Assembly (NCBI GenBank): GCA_019914995.1
Contig: CM034127.1
Coordinates: forward strand, 13,304,269-13,368,268
Direction: 5' to 3'
Origin: Acanthochlamys bracteata
Taxonomy: Eukaryota; Streptophyta; Magnoliopsida; Pandanales; Velloziaceae
Length of the DNA: 64,000 bases
The notes under the pieces are model-generated. The model made no database searches, had not been told where the DNA came from, and saw nothing but the letters and a program-made list of their open reading frames with translations. Of the stretch, positions 48,362-61,254 are shown one piece after another (within the stretch, counting starts at the first letter, position 1; every line of letters begins with the position of its first letter). The translations under genes and the position numbers were made by a program.

Positions 48362-51300
48362 TCTTTCTCAGAGCATCCATCAACCTATATTCTTTTCAAT
48401 GGCTATCAGTGAGCCCGTTTAAACTAATTCTTTGAGCGTCATTAGTGACTTTTCTCCTTTCCAAAGTCATACGTTTTACAGCTATGGCTGAGAGTTTGTC
48501 GATATAGCGCAAGTGTTGATACTGATTCTTGCTGTTAAGCGGCCATTAATGTGATGGCTATCATTCTAAAAGAAAAGCAAAGCAAAGGGTATGTTACTGA
48601 AAATCTGGTCTTTAGCTATATTCCGTGCATCTAAATGCAACATAAGCTATATTCTCCCAGTTTTCTTCTTATTGCATTTTGACAATTGTCCTTTGTGTAT
48701 ACAGCTCCTGTTACATGCTTTTTCTTACTTTATCTTTATTCAATACCTCATCTGCTGTTTGAAGTATACCGATGTTGGATATTTTGTCAGTTGCTCTGTT
48801 GAGTTTGATGTTGTACTGTTTGTGTATACATCTGGCGTGTATTCTTACTCTCACTCTGGGGACTTTCCTTAAGAACTTTAGTTCATTATGAACTGAGGAG
48901 CAGGTTCTTTCTGCATTTAATTTATTCTATGTTCACTTTTATGATGGAATGATATACCAACCTTGCCTTTCCTATTTCTTACAAGTTGCTCCATGTAATG
49001 TATTATATTGACTACTCGTTCATTGGTTTTTAACTGATGCAGACGATTTGGTGTTAGGAATTCCTCAATTGTTGATCAGGAATATCTAGCATAGCCAGCT
49101 GGAAGGCCTGCTGTACGGATCAGTAGTTGAGAGTATTTGTCCTTGTAACGTCAAGCCAGCATTATCATAGCCTGGCTTGCTGTGGAATGCAAATTATGCA
49201 TATGCATACACCTGGAACAATACATATGGGATGATTTTTCAAGAAAGCAAATATGGTCATCTTTGACCCACAAGTACGTTGAAGAAATGCCTAAAACTTC
49301 CATTCTTTTATTTTTAAAAATGCAAATACTGTACATGACAGCTTACTTGCTACATAATCTATAGATGGCTAATATGACAAGGAAGACTTTAATTAATTGA
49401 GGGTGTTTTTTTCATACATGCTCCGCCTCATAGGAAGTCTGTCTGATGTGTTCAGGCTCATATATTTGATGTAGCAAGGGCTTAATTCATCCTCATCTTT
49501 ATTATATCACTTGGAAAGGGACCATTGAGATAAAATACTTTCATTTAAAAGACTTCACTTTTTCCATCATTATCAACCCAGTATCTGTATATGTTAGCGT
49601 GAAGTACATTTATTTTATTAAAAAAAAGCCTGAGCAGTATCTTCATGTTACATCATATTTTCTCAACTTTCTTGAATTTTCTCTGCTTGTTATATATGTT
49701 TAAGAGATAGTAAATGGCACCATTCTCCCCATAGTCAGCTAAATCTTTCTCAATGTACAAATTATATGAAGCTGTGTGTTCTTAATTCTTTTCTCTGACA
49801 TATATGTTCTCGTAACAAATGAAATAGCATACCAACTTGAGACCTAGTCTAATACATCCATACAAGTCTGCTGATTGGCTTTATGACAGTGATTCTTATT
49901 ATGAGAAGCAGTGGTTTGTTTGCATGTTTACAGGACAGTTGATGCTCTCCTCAGCAATCATGCTTTGAGATTTGGAGTTGAACAATTTGAACACTACACC
50001 TTCAAATTTGTGGGCTATCTCATGTCAAGGGTCTGATCATCTCTACGTCGTACTGAAACATGAGAGTTGTGGGCTATCTCATGAGGGTTCCTTTGATCCT
50101 ATCTTGGTTCTTTTCTTTTGGTAGTTCTAGGAGGCAGTGGAAATTGACTGATGAAGATTAGCATTTGCCAGTAGCTTTTCCCTTCTTTTTGAGGATAAGC
50201 ATTTGCAAGTAGCTTAGTATGGGAAAAGCAGACAGCATCCAGGAGCTTATATACGGATGCTCAAACGAAAACTTCATGCCGCCCTGCTTTGTTTTTTCTA
50301 TAGGTGACAAGTACATTGGCATTCCACAGTTACAACGAGTGTGCTCGTAGACTGATTTTGGTAAGGGCTATGGATTTTTTCTTTTGTAGCAACCATGAAG
50401 AAATAGAAGACATTCTTACAACCATTTTGTTCACCTTATTCTCATCTGTATTTCTCCCTGTATTCACATAATTTCTTTTGTTCACCAATTTACAAAATCA
50501 CAAAGAAAGATAAATCAAGAGTATATTTACTTTATTCGGAACTCTTTTTTTTTTTTTACGGCAAAAAGTTCTGAATAAGAGTGCATTTGGAAGAGCTTAT
50601 AAAAAAATATTTATTAATTTATATTTTAAAATAAAATTTATATCAGAAAAAATAATAATATAAACAATAATAAGATATTACAAAGATAAAATTATTCTAT
50701 ATTTTTTAATTTAAAATAAATTTTATAAGCTATTTTAAAAAATTAGATATATTTTTTTTAATAGGACAATTTTTTTCATTCAGAAATTTTTATTTCATAA
50801 TATCTCAACGATACATACGATAGACGAAGGAAGCGCCCACCCGAGCCCAACGTTTTTCAGCTTCAACGACTTGATTTTTGAACAAAAAGAAAGTTCTGAA
50901 AATAAAAAGAAGATGGCCTTTGGGGAAGGCAAGTTTGACGGAGGATTGGAGAGCAAAAGCTCCCTAACTTTCCATGTTTATTTTGGTGGCGGAAGTTACT
51001 TCCAGTAGTCGCTTCAAAGTTTGATGATGTACCAAATTATTATTTTCAAACGCAAAAAATTATGTTTGTGTGTCAAATTTACAAATGAAGATATAGACGA
51101 AAGTTGGGAAATTATTTATAAGCCCTCGTTAACCTTAAAAATTATTTGAACCCATATTTAAAATATACATATTTTTATGTACATTCAAAATTGTGTGAAT
51201 GTATTTAGGATATATAAGCATGGTAGGAATAAGTTAAAAAGAAAAAAATATTAAGATGTTAAAAGATTTAAAAGAATGGTATTAAATAAGAAAAACAATT

Positions 51301-52855
51301 TTAGGAATTTTTCTAGAAAATTGTTTTCAAATTGAAAAAAAAAATAATTTTACCGGACAAGGGACGAGTAAAAATGAAAACCAAAAAATAAAACAGCTAA
51401 TAAATAATTTGCAATTGTTCTCGACAGGAGCAAATTTATTAGATGTAAAATAACGTAGTCGTACCTTTGCCCATTGTTGTTTATTTAGGGTTTGTTTATC
51501 AACCCATTAAACTTATTCTTTTCAACCTTCTTTTTAATACAAAATAAATAAAAAATTTAAAATAAAACTTTTTATCAAAAATTTATTTTTCAGAATTCAA
51601 ATTTAAATTTACTTCTAATGCGAAATAAATATAAAAAATTTATTTTTAAATATTTTAATTTTATCTATTAATATTTCTTTAAAATAAATTTATTTCAAAT
51701 AAGTATGCTCTTAAAAAGCGATGTTTACTAACACTCTTCATTCTTTTTACAAAATTTTATTTTTAATTTATTTTTAAATCAAAATAAACTAAAATTTATT
51801 AATTAGGTTTCAGAAAAAAGAACCATTTTAAATTAAAAAATTAAAAAATTATTTTAAAATTAATTTTAATAATATATAAATATAAAATTAATTTATTTAA
51901 ATTTAATTTCTAAATATTTATGTTTAAAATTAAGTTCTAAAAATTGAGTCTAGAAAAAAAAAAAAAAAAGTATGCCATATATTGCAAACAACTCTGTTCC
52001 ACTAGAAATTCATTTTTCAGAATCTATTTTAAATGTCTGAATATCATATAAGTAAAAAATATAAAAAAATAAATAATGAATGTAGAATTCAATATTTATA
52101 TTTCAATAATTTTAAAAATAAATTAAAATTAAAAAATATAATTATATTAAAAAATATATACATAAAATAAAAACTAAAATTTTATATATAAAAATAAAAT
52201 TTTAAATTTGTTATACTAATAAAATATATAAATTATTCGAAATTTTATCACATGTTTATACGTTGAAAAGAAAAAGTAAAAGCCATCAAACTAAAGCTCT
52301 GACGATTGTTAGGATAGCATAATTTTTTTAAATGGAGAAGAAGATTGTGAACAAGTCTCGAGGACGAAGGTCCAGATCCTACTAGTTGCAATGCTCACCG
52401 CCACACGTGTTCTTCTCCTACGCTCCTTTCCTTCTCTTTTCCCGGATCTCTCTCTACACAAAAGCAACTATAATAGTTTCTCAAATTCATATCTCAATTA
52501 TATCCTTTCACATTACGTAATCCCTCATCTAACGCTCGCGTCGCTGAAACAACAACGGCAAGGACTTCAAATTACTAAATAATAAATGTACTTCCCTAGT
52601 ATGAAATAAAGAAGAAAAGACTGCAACATCCTTTCTCTTCTTTCCTTCACTGCTGCTGTTATAACTAACTGATCCATCATCAGAACATCATTAGAACCTC
52701 TTCTATCTCTTTTTCATGAAAACCAATCGCAAAACCTTCTTCGTTCATTTTTGTTACTTAAGAAATCAAATCAAACACTTCTCTACTTCGATTCAATTGA
52801 AGAACAACGGAAAGAAACAAAACAGGGGTGGTGTGGTTTGATTTGATTTGAGAGA
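48362..52855. other. Spacer downstream of the second PPR gene
   Basis: 48.4-50.5 kb has genic base composition but no supported frame, and probably contains the 3' untranslated region of the PPR transcript. Small direct repeats occur: TGTGGGCTATCTCATG near 50009 and 50069, and AGCATTTGC(C/A)AGTAGCTT near 50160 and 50200. 50.5-52.3 kb is AT-rich and contains family 1 MITE-like copies (51487 onward). The last 500 bp is the promoter and leader of the small membrane protein gene. Confidence 0.55.
51487..51718. mobile_element. AT-rich MITE-like element, family 1
   Basis: The head AGGGTTTGTTTATCAACCC, then ATTAAACTTATTCTTTTC, aligns with the copy in GT90 intron 1 (30388). Directly after it, from about 51719, a similar head (ATGTTTACTAACACTCTTC) begins, suggesting a second degenerate copy in tandem to about 51960. 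Interior A/T-rich, non-coding. Confidence 0.45.
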
Positions 52856-53840
52856 ATGCATAGATCCGCGAGTGCAACGAGAGTTTACGATGAACACTAC
52901 AAAGGATCGATGTCACCGGGAATGGAAATTAATCGGTTGCCCAGCTACGATCCGTTATCGGAAGCAGCGAAGAAAGAAGCTGGAAGAGTTCGGTTAGCGG
53001 AGAACATGGTGCACCTTATCCCGCTCATTATCATACTCTGTGCTGCCCTTCTCTGGTTCTTTTCACAAACTGGTTCGTGGTTCTCAATCTAGTTATTAGC
53101 TTCTTTTGATTGATCTAATTCTCTTCGTTTCTTTAGTGAGTAGTGTTGATATAAGTTTTTTGTTTGTTATTCAGAATATGGTTTGTTGATTTATTCGAGA
53201 AATTGCTTATACAGACTTGATGGAAATTTGCTGTTTGTTTACTTTTGTTGATGTGATTAACTGTGGTTGATTGATGCAAATAAAGGGCACTAGAGGAAAG
53301 ATCGTTCAATTGTTCTTTACAGAAATAAGAAATAGTTTATGGGTAGGAAGTTAATTGTTTGATATGAATAATCTTGAATCAGCACTTCAAATTTTTGGTT
53401 TTGTTCTTTTTATTATGATGTTATTATATTGTTATCTATAAAGAAGCACTGAAATACCAGACTACTGAGTAGGGGCCGAGATTGTTATTACTGAAGCCTG
53501 CAATGAAGAACAGGGAATTAATTGCTTTTTCTTCATTATCTATTCAACTTCTTCAAGTTTATTCAACTCTGTTAGCTCTTTTGTTTGCTAGGAATTAAAC
53601 TCAGACAATGATAATGAGGAAAAATATGTTACATATTATAACTGATGATTATTTTAATCGGCAGAGATCGATCTTCCTAACAAAGATGAGCCAATCATAG
53701 CCAGAATCAAGAACATGACTATCGATGGTTACAGCAACTGGAATGGCACTTCAATGACTATGGGGATGGAGGATTTAGACCCAATCAATCAAATCGGTGT
53801 CGATGAACCTGCAAGAGAGCTGGACAGCAAAGAACCTTAG
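52856..53840 (+). CDS. Small single-pass membrane protein, plant-specific, unknown function, 2 exons
   Basis: Exons 52856-53072 and 53665-53840 join to 130 residues; the donor after ACT G (53073) restores EIDLPNKDEPI in frame. Residues 1-50 are hydrophilic (MHRSASATRVYDEHYKG; YDPLSEAAKKEAGRVRLAEN), residues about 52-71 form one hydrophobic helix (HLIPLIIILCAALLWFF), and the tail contains IARIKNMTIDGYSNWNGTS with two N-glycosylation-like sites (NMT, NGT), which would be used if the tail faces the lumen. There is no cleavable signal peptide, so the helix is probably a signal anchor. I do not recognise a named family. Conserved-looking motifs and clean splice sites support a real gene. Confidence 0.8.
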
Positions 53841-55641
53841 TGATCTAATGATACATATTTTTCTGTTGTTTCGTTGTTATAGAGATTGTTTCCTGCTTTT
53901 TGTCTGGCTAAAACCAGTATGATCAACTCCAGTAGTTCAAGTGAAGTGAATGTTCTGTAGACGTTGATCATTTTAGTGAAAGTGATCCAGATAGAAATAA
54001 CACAGCTTCACTGGAGTTATCTTAAAATTTCTGCTTGACGACTCGACATCGGGCTTCTTTTGCGGCTTTTGTCCATCTTTCATGTTCATTTCCAGAACAC
54101 TAAATGTATGCCAAAATTTTTACATGCCTCCTGAATAGAGGAATAAAGTGCGAATGGAGTTCACGAGCCTTCAAAAAACCTGGTTTGAACATGCGTATCC
54201 TAAAACCAGTAAGATCTTCAGTAGTTAAAGTCAAGATTGTCGTTTCACTTGCGTGTAATTTTTTATAAAATTTTTTTAAATTAAAAATATTTATTAAAAC
54301 TGCTAAAAATTTAAGACATATTTTTTATATTTAGTTTTATTATAATAAATTAATAATGTTTATATTTGTGATTCAAATAAATTATATTATCAATAATTTT
54401 TATAATTTATTTAGTTTATTATTATAATTTCTTTACAAATTATATCAATATTTATAAATACTTATTTATATAGTTATATTCATATTTAAAAATTTTAATT
54501 TCTTTTGTAATCAATCAATTAAGTGACAAGCAATTATTGTTATAATAATAAAAAATAATTCAAAATATTACCGCATAGATATTTTTTTTTTACAAAATAA
54601 ATCAAATACTATCGCATATGCTATAAATGAACGACCGATTTTTTTTAGCTATTCCAATTTTGGTCAAAATCTTCGAAGACTCTCCTGATTCACGAAAATT
54701 TCTTATAAACTGAAATCATAATATCAAAAAATTTTAAGATCAAAATCTTAAAGATCGAAATAAGATCAAATTTTTATGTTAAATAAAATCATTTTGTTAA
54801 TATATAATCATAAAATTAGAAGTTTTTAAAATTTAAATTAAAATTTTAACAATTGTGGTTATAGTGGAGCAGAGCTGAAACTAAATTTAACACCTCCTAT
54901 ATCTTGAAAACTCTTCTGATAGCAACCAAATCCTTCGACAGCATTTACTAATGACTAGAGACTATACCCCACAGAAATCGGATTACCAATCCTGAGAAAG
55001 CAAATTGTTTTTTTTTAAATCAGCAACAGTTTTCAACTATAGGGACTCGTTTCAGGTGCTGAGCTCGTAAAAAAAGCAGTTGCTTAGTTGAATGATGTTA
55101 AACAAAGTTACTGCATTTTTGCAAATACTAGAAAAATTTCAAGCGGAGTTCCCCTACCTTATGTTCAGGACATGTCATTATACAAAGGCTGCTCCAGTTC
55201 AGAGTCAACATTCATATACTTCAAGATACTGAAAGTATACCCTTTCAGAAATTTTATGTATAAAAACAACCATATTGCTTATTTAGTAATCTTAAAAGGC
55301 ACATATATTAGACATTCATGCGCAAAATATCTGTGACAAGCAGCTTTTGTTTGAAAAAGTGGTGTGCATAATCATGCCCCAAATTCCCAACTATGGCAAT
55401 ATAGTGGGCATCACATTCGTACTGAATGATGCACAGAGAGCTTCCCTGGAGAATTGTAACAGGGAGCTTCATCCCTCTATTATACATGTGTGCTCTCTCT
55501 GGAAATTTCCAAATTCATTCCTATGTCTTTCCATCACCAATTTCCAAAGGGCTTCAAAATTTCGAGAACATTATTCAAATAAAGCACAACCGCACAAATA
55601 TAGATCTTACCCAACAGCAGTTGATGATGTTATCAGCACAT
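53841..55641. other. Convergent spacer, AT-rich in the middle
   Basis: This lies between the 3' ends of the small membrane protein gene (+) and TAF7 (-). 54240-54850 is highly AT-rich. The open frames at 55088-55697 on the plus strand contain no recognisable domain and overlap the likely TAF7 3' untranslated region on the other strand, so I leave them out. Confidence 0.55.
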
Positions 55642-57784
55642 TCAGGATCCGGAGGACTCATCAGAATCACTTCTTTCAGGTTCACCATCTTTCATAGTAA
55701 CTTCCTCGATGATTGCATCTAGCTTTGCTGCTGGTTTTCTTTCTATTTTGCCTATGTCATAAGAACATAACATGTCAAACTTTTGAGAATTCGTAAGTAA
55801 CAAAGAACCTCACTATTGAGGTTGTCATTTAAATTTCAAAGAAAAAATTATAAGCAAAGAGGGGCATAAATAGAGAGTTTAAATTCATTGTTAATATTAA
55901 AATAACAAACAAAGGTGTTGCGTGCAAAGACAAAGCTATTACTAACAATATACTAATTGTTCTACTTCAAGATAAGCCCCAAGATATGCACCGATTTCTG
56001 CTTAGGAATATTATACCAGTGTTCTTGTAGTTCATGATAGGCATCAGAAAACAGAGGTACATTGGGTTTTCTTGGAGTGTCAGGATCTAGAACAATTTCA
56101 ATATTATAAACTAAAAGCATTTTGTCAGAATGCCAATCTAAGTTGCATATAAGTAGGCATTAGCAACCTTGAGCATTTGATGCTGTTCCACCAGACATAA
56201 TGCTTATTAGATCCTTCTCCACCTCATGGACAAGCTCAGGCTGCAAAAAGGGAAATTGAATTCAGTAAAGAATAATAAATGAATCAAAGGAATCACTGGA
56301 ATGAACACAAATGCCGTTGTTTTTGCATACATTAAGATCTGGTTCTGGACGAAAACGCCGTCTTCGAGCATCCCTCATCGGAGGAGTGAGTCCATGCTTG
56401 TATTCAACCCCTTCTGGAGCAGGGTCCCCTTCTTCTCTAACCATTATGATCTGTATTGACAATTGTGCAATCAAACTCATAACCATGTTCAGAAATATCA
56501 GACTCAGGCTCCAGTGAGAACTGTACCATGTCAATTGACAATCCAATAGGAAATAGCTAGAAACCTTATCCTGTCTCTAATGAATTGGTTCCATAACATA
56601 CTCAGCACTCATTAAGGTATTGGCTATTGGTTCCTCCTAGTAGGAGCAAAACCTCGGCACTAGAGCGAGAAAAGGGAGAATGGAGCACTGATTGATTTGT
56701 TACCTGCCCAATATCTGCAGTTTTTATCAAAACATTGTCATCATATGTTTTATAAGATTCCACTATGGCTGGAAGGTCCAAGAGAGAGGCAGGAAGCTTT
56801 TCATTGCCAATAGCAAATGTTCCACTTCTTCCATCCTCTGTAAATAAGGAAAATCACCTTATTCAAAAAATTAACTTAGAAAGTAGCTGAAGCATGGCCA
56901 GCGGAAAGAGTGAGAAATTAATAAATTTTTAGCTAATTCCCTTTAGGTGCTCAAATTAAACCATGCATCTAAATCATATAGACAGATAACCAACGCATAT
57001 TCCTAAACGGCTATCACATTACAATTGATCTGCTATAATCCCACTGAACTTAATCTAATATTTCAGACCTCATCTCTCTATGTTGGCCTTCAAATGAACC
57101 TCATAGCTGTCACTCCATATGCAACACAGAACATAATAGTAAGGAATTGGTTAGCATCTTTCTGCTCCTTACAATCATATTTTTTCTCTTCTTAAAGTCT
57201 GGGTCATCAAGAAAATAACAAGATAAAACTAACTCACCTGCACTATTGCATTAGATATTCTACTGAAATCTCAAACTTTACTAAGATTTTTGACATCAAC
57301 ATCATCGTTCAAGTGTTCTACCATTTGTCTAGTTTCCTTTAACCCTTTGTCATGAACATTCTTATCAGATTACCTCTCTAAACTCAATCACCATGAGGTC
57401 CCTGTCTCACATTTCAATCACTTAAAACATGTTTCCTTTAACTTTGAGTTCAGTTTCGAACTTTTATGTCCATGTTTCATAAAGTTCTAGCCCTTTAAAT
57501 ATAAAGTCTGTCCTAACTCATATCTACACTAACTTATCCGCATTGGATGTCTAGCTTCTGAGGCAATACTAACAAGTAATTTGGAATTCTTCAGGTGAAC
57601 ATAGAATTGACAACCAAATGAATGGAAACAAGCAAAGCAAGAATAATTACACCTAAATTTAATATGCACCTGAGAAAGATAGATCCAAGGACCCATCTTC
57701 AGAAGTAGAGGCATTCTCGTTCAAAAGAGCTTCAATACGCTCCGCAACGGAAGGAGGTACCCGGAGTATAAACTGTTCTTCCAT
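55642..57784 (-). CDS. TAF7: TFIID subunit TAF7, 5 exons
   Basis: Exons in transcription order: 57784-57670, 56837-56704, 56450-56331, 56240-56168 and 55751-55642, giving 183 residues. It begins MEEQFILRVPPSVAERIE. The TAFII55 N-terminal domain contains GTFAIGNEKLPASLLDLPA, ESYKTYDDNVLIKTADIGQ and the very conserved HGLTPPMRDARRRRFR, then PELVHEVEKDL. The acidic, serine-rich end is GEPERSDSDESSGS. TAF7 contacts TAF1 within TFIID and modulates its activity during RNA polymerase II initiation in the nucleus. Arabidopsis TAF7 is about 203 residues, so the variable tail is slightly shorter here. A further protein-like open segment with a good acceptor lies between exons 4 and 5 (56093 downwards) and is discussed as a possible alternative exon. 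The leader is CT-rich near 58050-58110. Confidence 0.9.
55956..56093 (-). other. TAF7: Possible alternative terminal exon of TAF7
   Basis: On the minus strand an acceptor (TTGTTCTAG) ends at 56094. Joined to exon 4 it continues the frame as DPDTPRKPNVPLFSDAYHEL for about 46 codons, ending in HILGLILK and a stop. No donor in the phase needed to rejoin the last exon is visible. It could be an alternative last exon giving a different tail, or chance open sequence in the intron. Confidence 0.3.
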
Positions 57785-58489
57785 ATCGGGAATTCCTAAA
57801 TGCCTGTTAATACCTAGAAAATGTTAAGTAATTCAGATACAAAGATAAGTATCTTAAACAAATTTTAACCTCCAGCTTGACGAAATCTGAGAATAATTAA
57901 GAGATAAGAACCATTCAGTCTACAAAATTGGTTCGCAGAGAGAGAAAATCTCCAATTTTTTTCTTCGAAAGAAAACTAATTCCATTATTAATCAATTCAA
58001 TTATTCTTCTTAGAACTAACCTTCTGTCGAGTGCCAGTAGTCGATGCGTGAACGAATGACTGTTTGAGATTTGAGAGAGAGAGAGCACGAGAACGAAGAA
58101 GTGAGAATCCTCTCGAAAAGAAAAGAAGTCGAAAAGGAAAAAGATGAATGATGATTTACACAATCAGACCTCAAAAAATGTTTTTCGCTTCTCGAAGAAA
58201 AGCAGGCTGTAATAATTTGATGATGAATTTGCAATTGTGGTTGCTAAGTTATGGGCAGTCTTCTTCATAAAGGGACAAAAAAAATAAGAGTTCTACGCAA
58301 CTTCATAATTGATGCTAATATGAAAGAAGTCTCAACAAAATTTCAAACTTGAGAGAAAATGTTACAGTTACAACCCATGGAAGAGAAGAATAGCGGAAAG
58401 GTCCGTTCGATATAAACAGAACTGATGGATCAACAAAATAAGAAAATAGTGTTCAAGTTCCTAAAGCAAAGAACTCTTCTCCTCCGCTG
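57785..58489. other. TAF7 leader and gap to the RPL30 pseudogene
   Basis: The minus strand is CT-rich near 58050-58110 (GCTCTCTCTCTCTCAAATC), which looks like the TAF7 5' untranslated region. The small open frames here are in that leader. Nothing else is recognised. Confidence 0.5.
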
Positions 58490-60489
58490 TTACTGGTCAC
58501 CAGGGAGTGTCTTTATAATGTCCCAATCACCTGCCACAGAAAAAGTTTACAAAATCATCAGAATGAATAGAAGAAGAAAAAGTACGATTTTAGAGAAGAG
58601 GAAGGCTGAGGACTGGCTAAATGCGCAAAATGCTCAGTTCTGTAGAATCCATCTACGATAAAAATCTAATTGCATTTTGTATTAGGTTTCTTAGATCCCA
58701 AATCAAATGAAACATGTTGGAGCTAGAGCAAATCACCAGGATTGATAATGCTAAGACAGCATACACGGTAGTATTTTCCACATTCCCAGGTCCACATTGT
58801 CTCGCATACAGCAGAAGAGTATTAGACTTTTTGGTAATGGAGTAAGGCCACATGGTATGCAAAATCTTCTAATAAAGTTCCTGGGAATCTTCATATATGA
58901 ATTCATACAAATATTCTCTGTATATTAGAGGATTTCATGTACCAAAGGCTCCTAAGTGGCAGAGAACTTCCTGGCCTTTAAAAAAGATCTCTGCAAATCC
59001 TTGCATGAATACTTCAGAAAATATTGAGCAAGCAAAAGCAGACTGATAAGCATGCTGTATGCGTCAGAGTTCATTACATGAAAAGGTGTAAAAACCGAGC
59101 GCATGTACAGGAATACAAACAAAATTAAGTTTATTATACATGATAGCCCAACATACTGATTTAAGAACTAAAACTTTCAGCCAAACAATCACTCCTTCCA
59201 ATAATAGAACAAAAATGCTATTGATGTTTGTCACATAGTGAATAGCAAGATATGCTACCGTAAGATATATTGGACATATATGCATAAATGACGACTTCTC
59301 TCTTATGGGTAAAAGTGAAAATAGAGTTCAAGCTCACTTAACAGTAGCAAAAATATAGAAGTAGAGCAAGGCAATAAACCATAAGCTTACTTCCATTACA
59401 ACGGTGGACCCCAACTTTTGCCAGCATTGCATAGTACTCGATCTCAGACTTGCATATAGGAGGGCAGTTGTTTGAAATGATAATCAACCTCCCTGCATTA
59501 AGCATCATTTGGTAGGTTTAGCAGGTTTAGTAACTCACCGAATAAACAACCGCCCTCTAAAGTTTAAACAGACAGAGTATGAAACTGAAATGATGCACCT
59601 CAACTCAAAAATAATTCCAAAAGACGAAAAGGCCAACACGCAAAGGGCATTTTGACCAAATAAAACCATCATTTTGCACAATGACCAAAACGCAACTGTG
59701 AGCACTAGAAATATGTACTGCACCAATGTAGAGTTTTCATCAACTAAAATCTGCAACATTCTATTTCAGTCAGAGAAGTTTCCAGGCTTCTGTTATCTGG
59801 CATATGATTCAATTCGCCATGGAGCATTTCTTTCACGAGGGACTTCAATGCTTGCATAATGAGCTGTAGTGCATGGGAACAATGCCACGAATTTCTTTCT
59901 CAGTATCAAGGACTGTAACATCTATTATGGTAACATATAGCACACCACAAATTGGTGAAATAGTAGACATGTTAAGGTATGAGTATAATTAATCGGCATA
60001 TACAAGCCTATCAGACAATAATTACCAAGTAACAGCGGCAAAAGAAAATTGAGTACCACATTCTTTCTGCATTAATACATAAATCAAAGGAAACAAAGTC
60101 ATTGTTTACCATCATTGGACCAACATTGCTATGCAAGTAACTTATTAATCTTCATAGGATATATAGCCATCAATTGAAGGAAGAAGAAAACATTCAAAAA
60201 ATGCCAATGAAATTGGTACCTTTGGAGTTTCGGAGGGATTTAAGAACGGTCTTATACCCAAGCGTGTACTTTCGGCTCTTCACCACCAGCGCCAGTCTTG
60301 TTTATGTTTTCCACTGCCTTCTTCTGCAATCAGGTCAACAAAAAAATCCAGTAGAAGTCCAATAAAATGGAAATAAATCTACGAAAACAACGCAGTACAA
60401 TCGCCCATAACAGAACCGAAATTGAAATCCAAGATAAAAAAGAATGGATCAATTTGGATTTGGAATATCGTCTTCCTGGCGGGCGCCAT
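58490..60489 (-). pseudogene. RPL30: RPL30 (eL30) pseudogene with retained introns
   Basis: Five pieces in the normal order match cytosolic ribosomal protein eL30: 60489-60469 (MAPARKT), 60323-60220 (KKAVENIN, then [20 protein letters not shown]), 59492-59391 ([20 protein letters not shown], then MLAKVGVH), 58800-58737 (NVDLG, then CGKYYRVCCLSIINPG) and 58530-58490 (GDWDIIKTLPGDQ and stop). Intron positions and most splice sites remain, so this is a duplicated gene and not a processed copy. Damage: the first donor reads AT where GT is expected, exon 2 has a 2-nt loss after ENIN, and exon 4 lacks 5 nt (Thr-Ala of GTACG) after NVDLG, each shifting the frame. Unusual residues also occur (ICKS for LRKS, HRCNGS for HHYNGN). 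It cannot encode a full eL30; transcription may persist. Confidence 0.82.
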
Positions 60490-60925
60490 TGCTGCTCCTG
60501 CCTGAGAGCTCGGTAGTGACACTTTCAACTTAGTTTGTGAACGTCACAATTTTAGGTACAATAGTTTCCTAGGATCCATTACAAATTTTATAAAAGTTTT
60601 TTTAAGTACCATTAATAATCTATAATATTTAAAAAAATTTCAGTAAGATTACAAATTTTAGAATTTTTTAAATATTTTTTTATAAAATATTATCAAATTG
60701 AGTTAATTACAAAAATAAAAAAATAAATTCTATAAAATCATAAAAAATTTTAAAATTTAAACTGAAATCGGATAAAATTTCATTAAATTTTTAATAATTA
60801 TAAAATTATTTTTAAAATATAAAATTATAAATTATAAAATTTAAAATTTAAGTCAAATTTTAATAATTACTTTCAACTGAATTGATAGGAGCTACAAGGG
60901 AACGGCCTAAATAAAGCAGAACTCA

Positions 60926-60961
60926 CCTGAAAGCCCATAACAAGAATCCCAATGGGCTTCT
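60926..60961 (-). promoter_or_regulatory. Paired site II-type elements upstream of the RPL30 pseudogene
   Basis: AAGCCCAT (60931-60938) and ATGGGCTT (60952-60959) form an inverted pair. TGGGCY elements bound by TCP factors are typical of plant ribosomal protein promoters. On the minus strand a strong donor CAG|GTGAGT follows at 60926-60927, and an acceptor CTCTCAG lies just before the ATG near 60505, which fits an ancestral leader intron. Confidence 0.5.
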
Positions 60962-60987
60962 AATTCAATCATTTGTCCCGATTTGGT

Positions 60988-61254
60988 GAGCGTTTGGTAA
61001 TTCTTATGAAATAAAATTTTTTTAAAATAAAAAATATTTTTTTTATTTTTATAAAAAAATAAAATTTTTTTAAAATAAAAAATATTTTTTTTATTTTTAT
61101 AAAAAAATATGTAATAAAAAAATCTCACTTCGTAAAATTTTTCTATATTTTTTAATTTTTAAATAAATTTTTTATATATTTATAAAATATATATTAAAAA
61201 ATATAAAATAAAAAAAATTGATAAGTAGCGTTTGAAACTTTGCGCCAAACGCTC
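60988..61254. mobile_element. AT-rich MITE-like element, family 2
   Basis: The left end GAGCGTTTGGTAATTC and the reverse complement of the right end GAGCGTTTGGCGCAAAG share GAGCGTTTGG exactly. The interior includes a roughly 48-bp A/T-rich unit repeated twice in tandem (about 61016-61111). No coding capacity. The target-site duplication is not clear. Confidence 0.55.

Noticed and set aside
48591-48872. 93-codon frame after the second PPR gene
   Set aside because: Hydrophobic and cysteine-rich without recognisable features; it lies in the probable 3' untranslated region.
55088-55722. Overlapping plus-strand frames opposite the TAF7 3' region
   Set aside because: No domain, mutually overlapping, and antisense to the likely TAF7 3' untranslated region and last exon.
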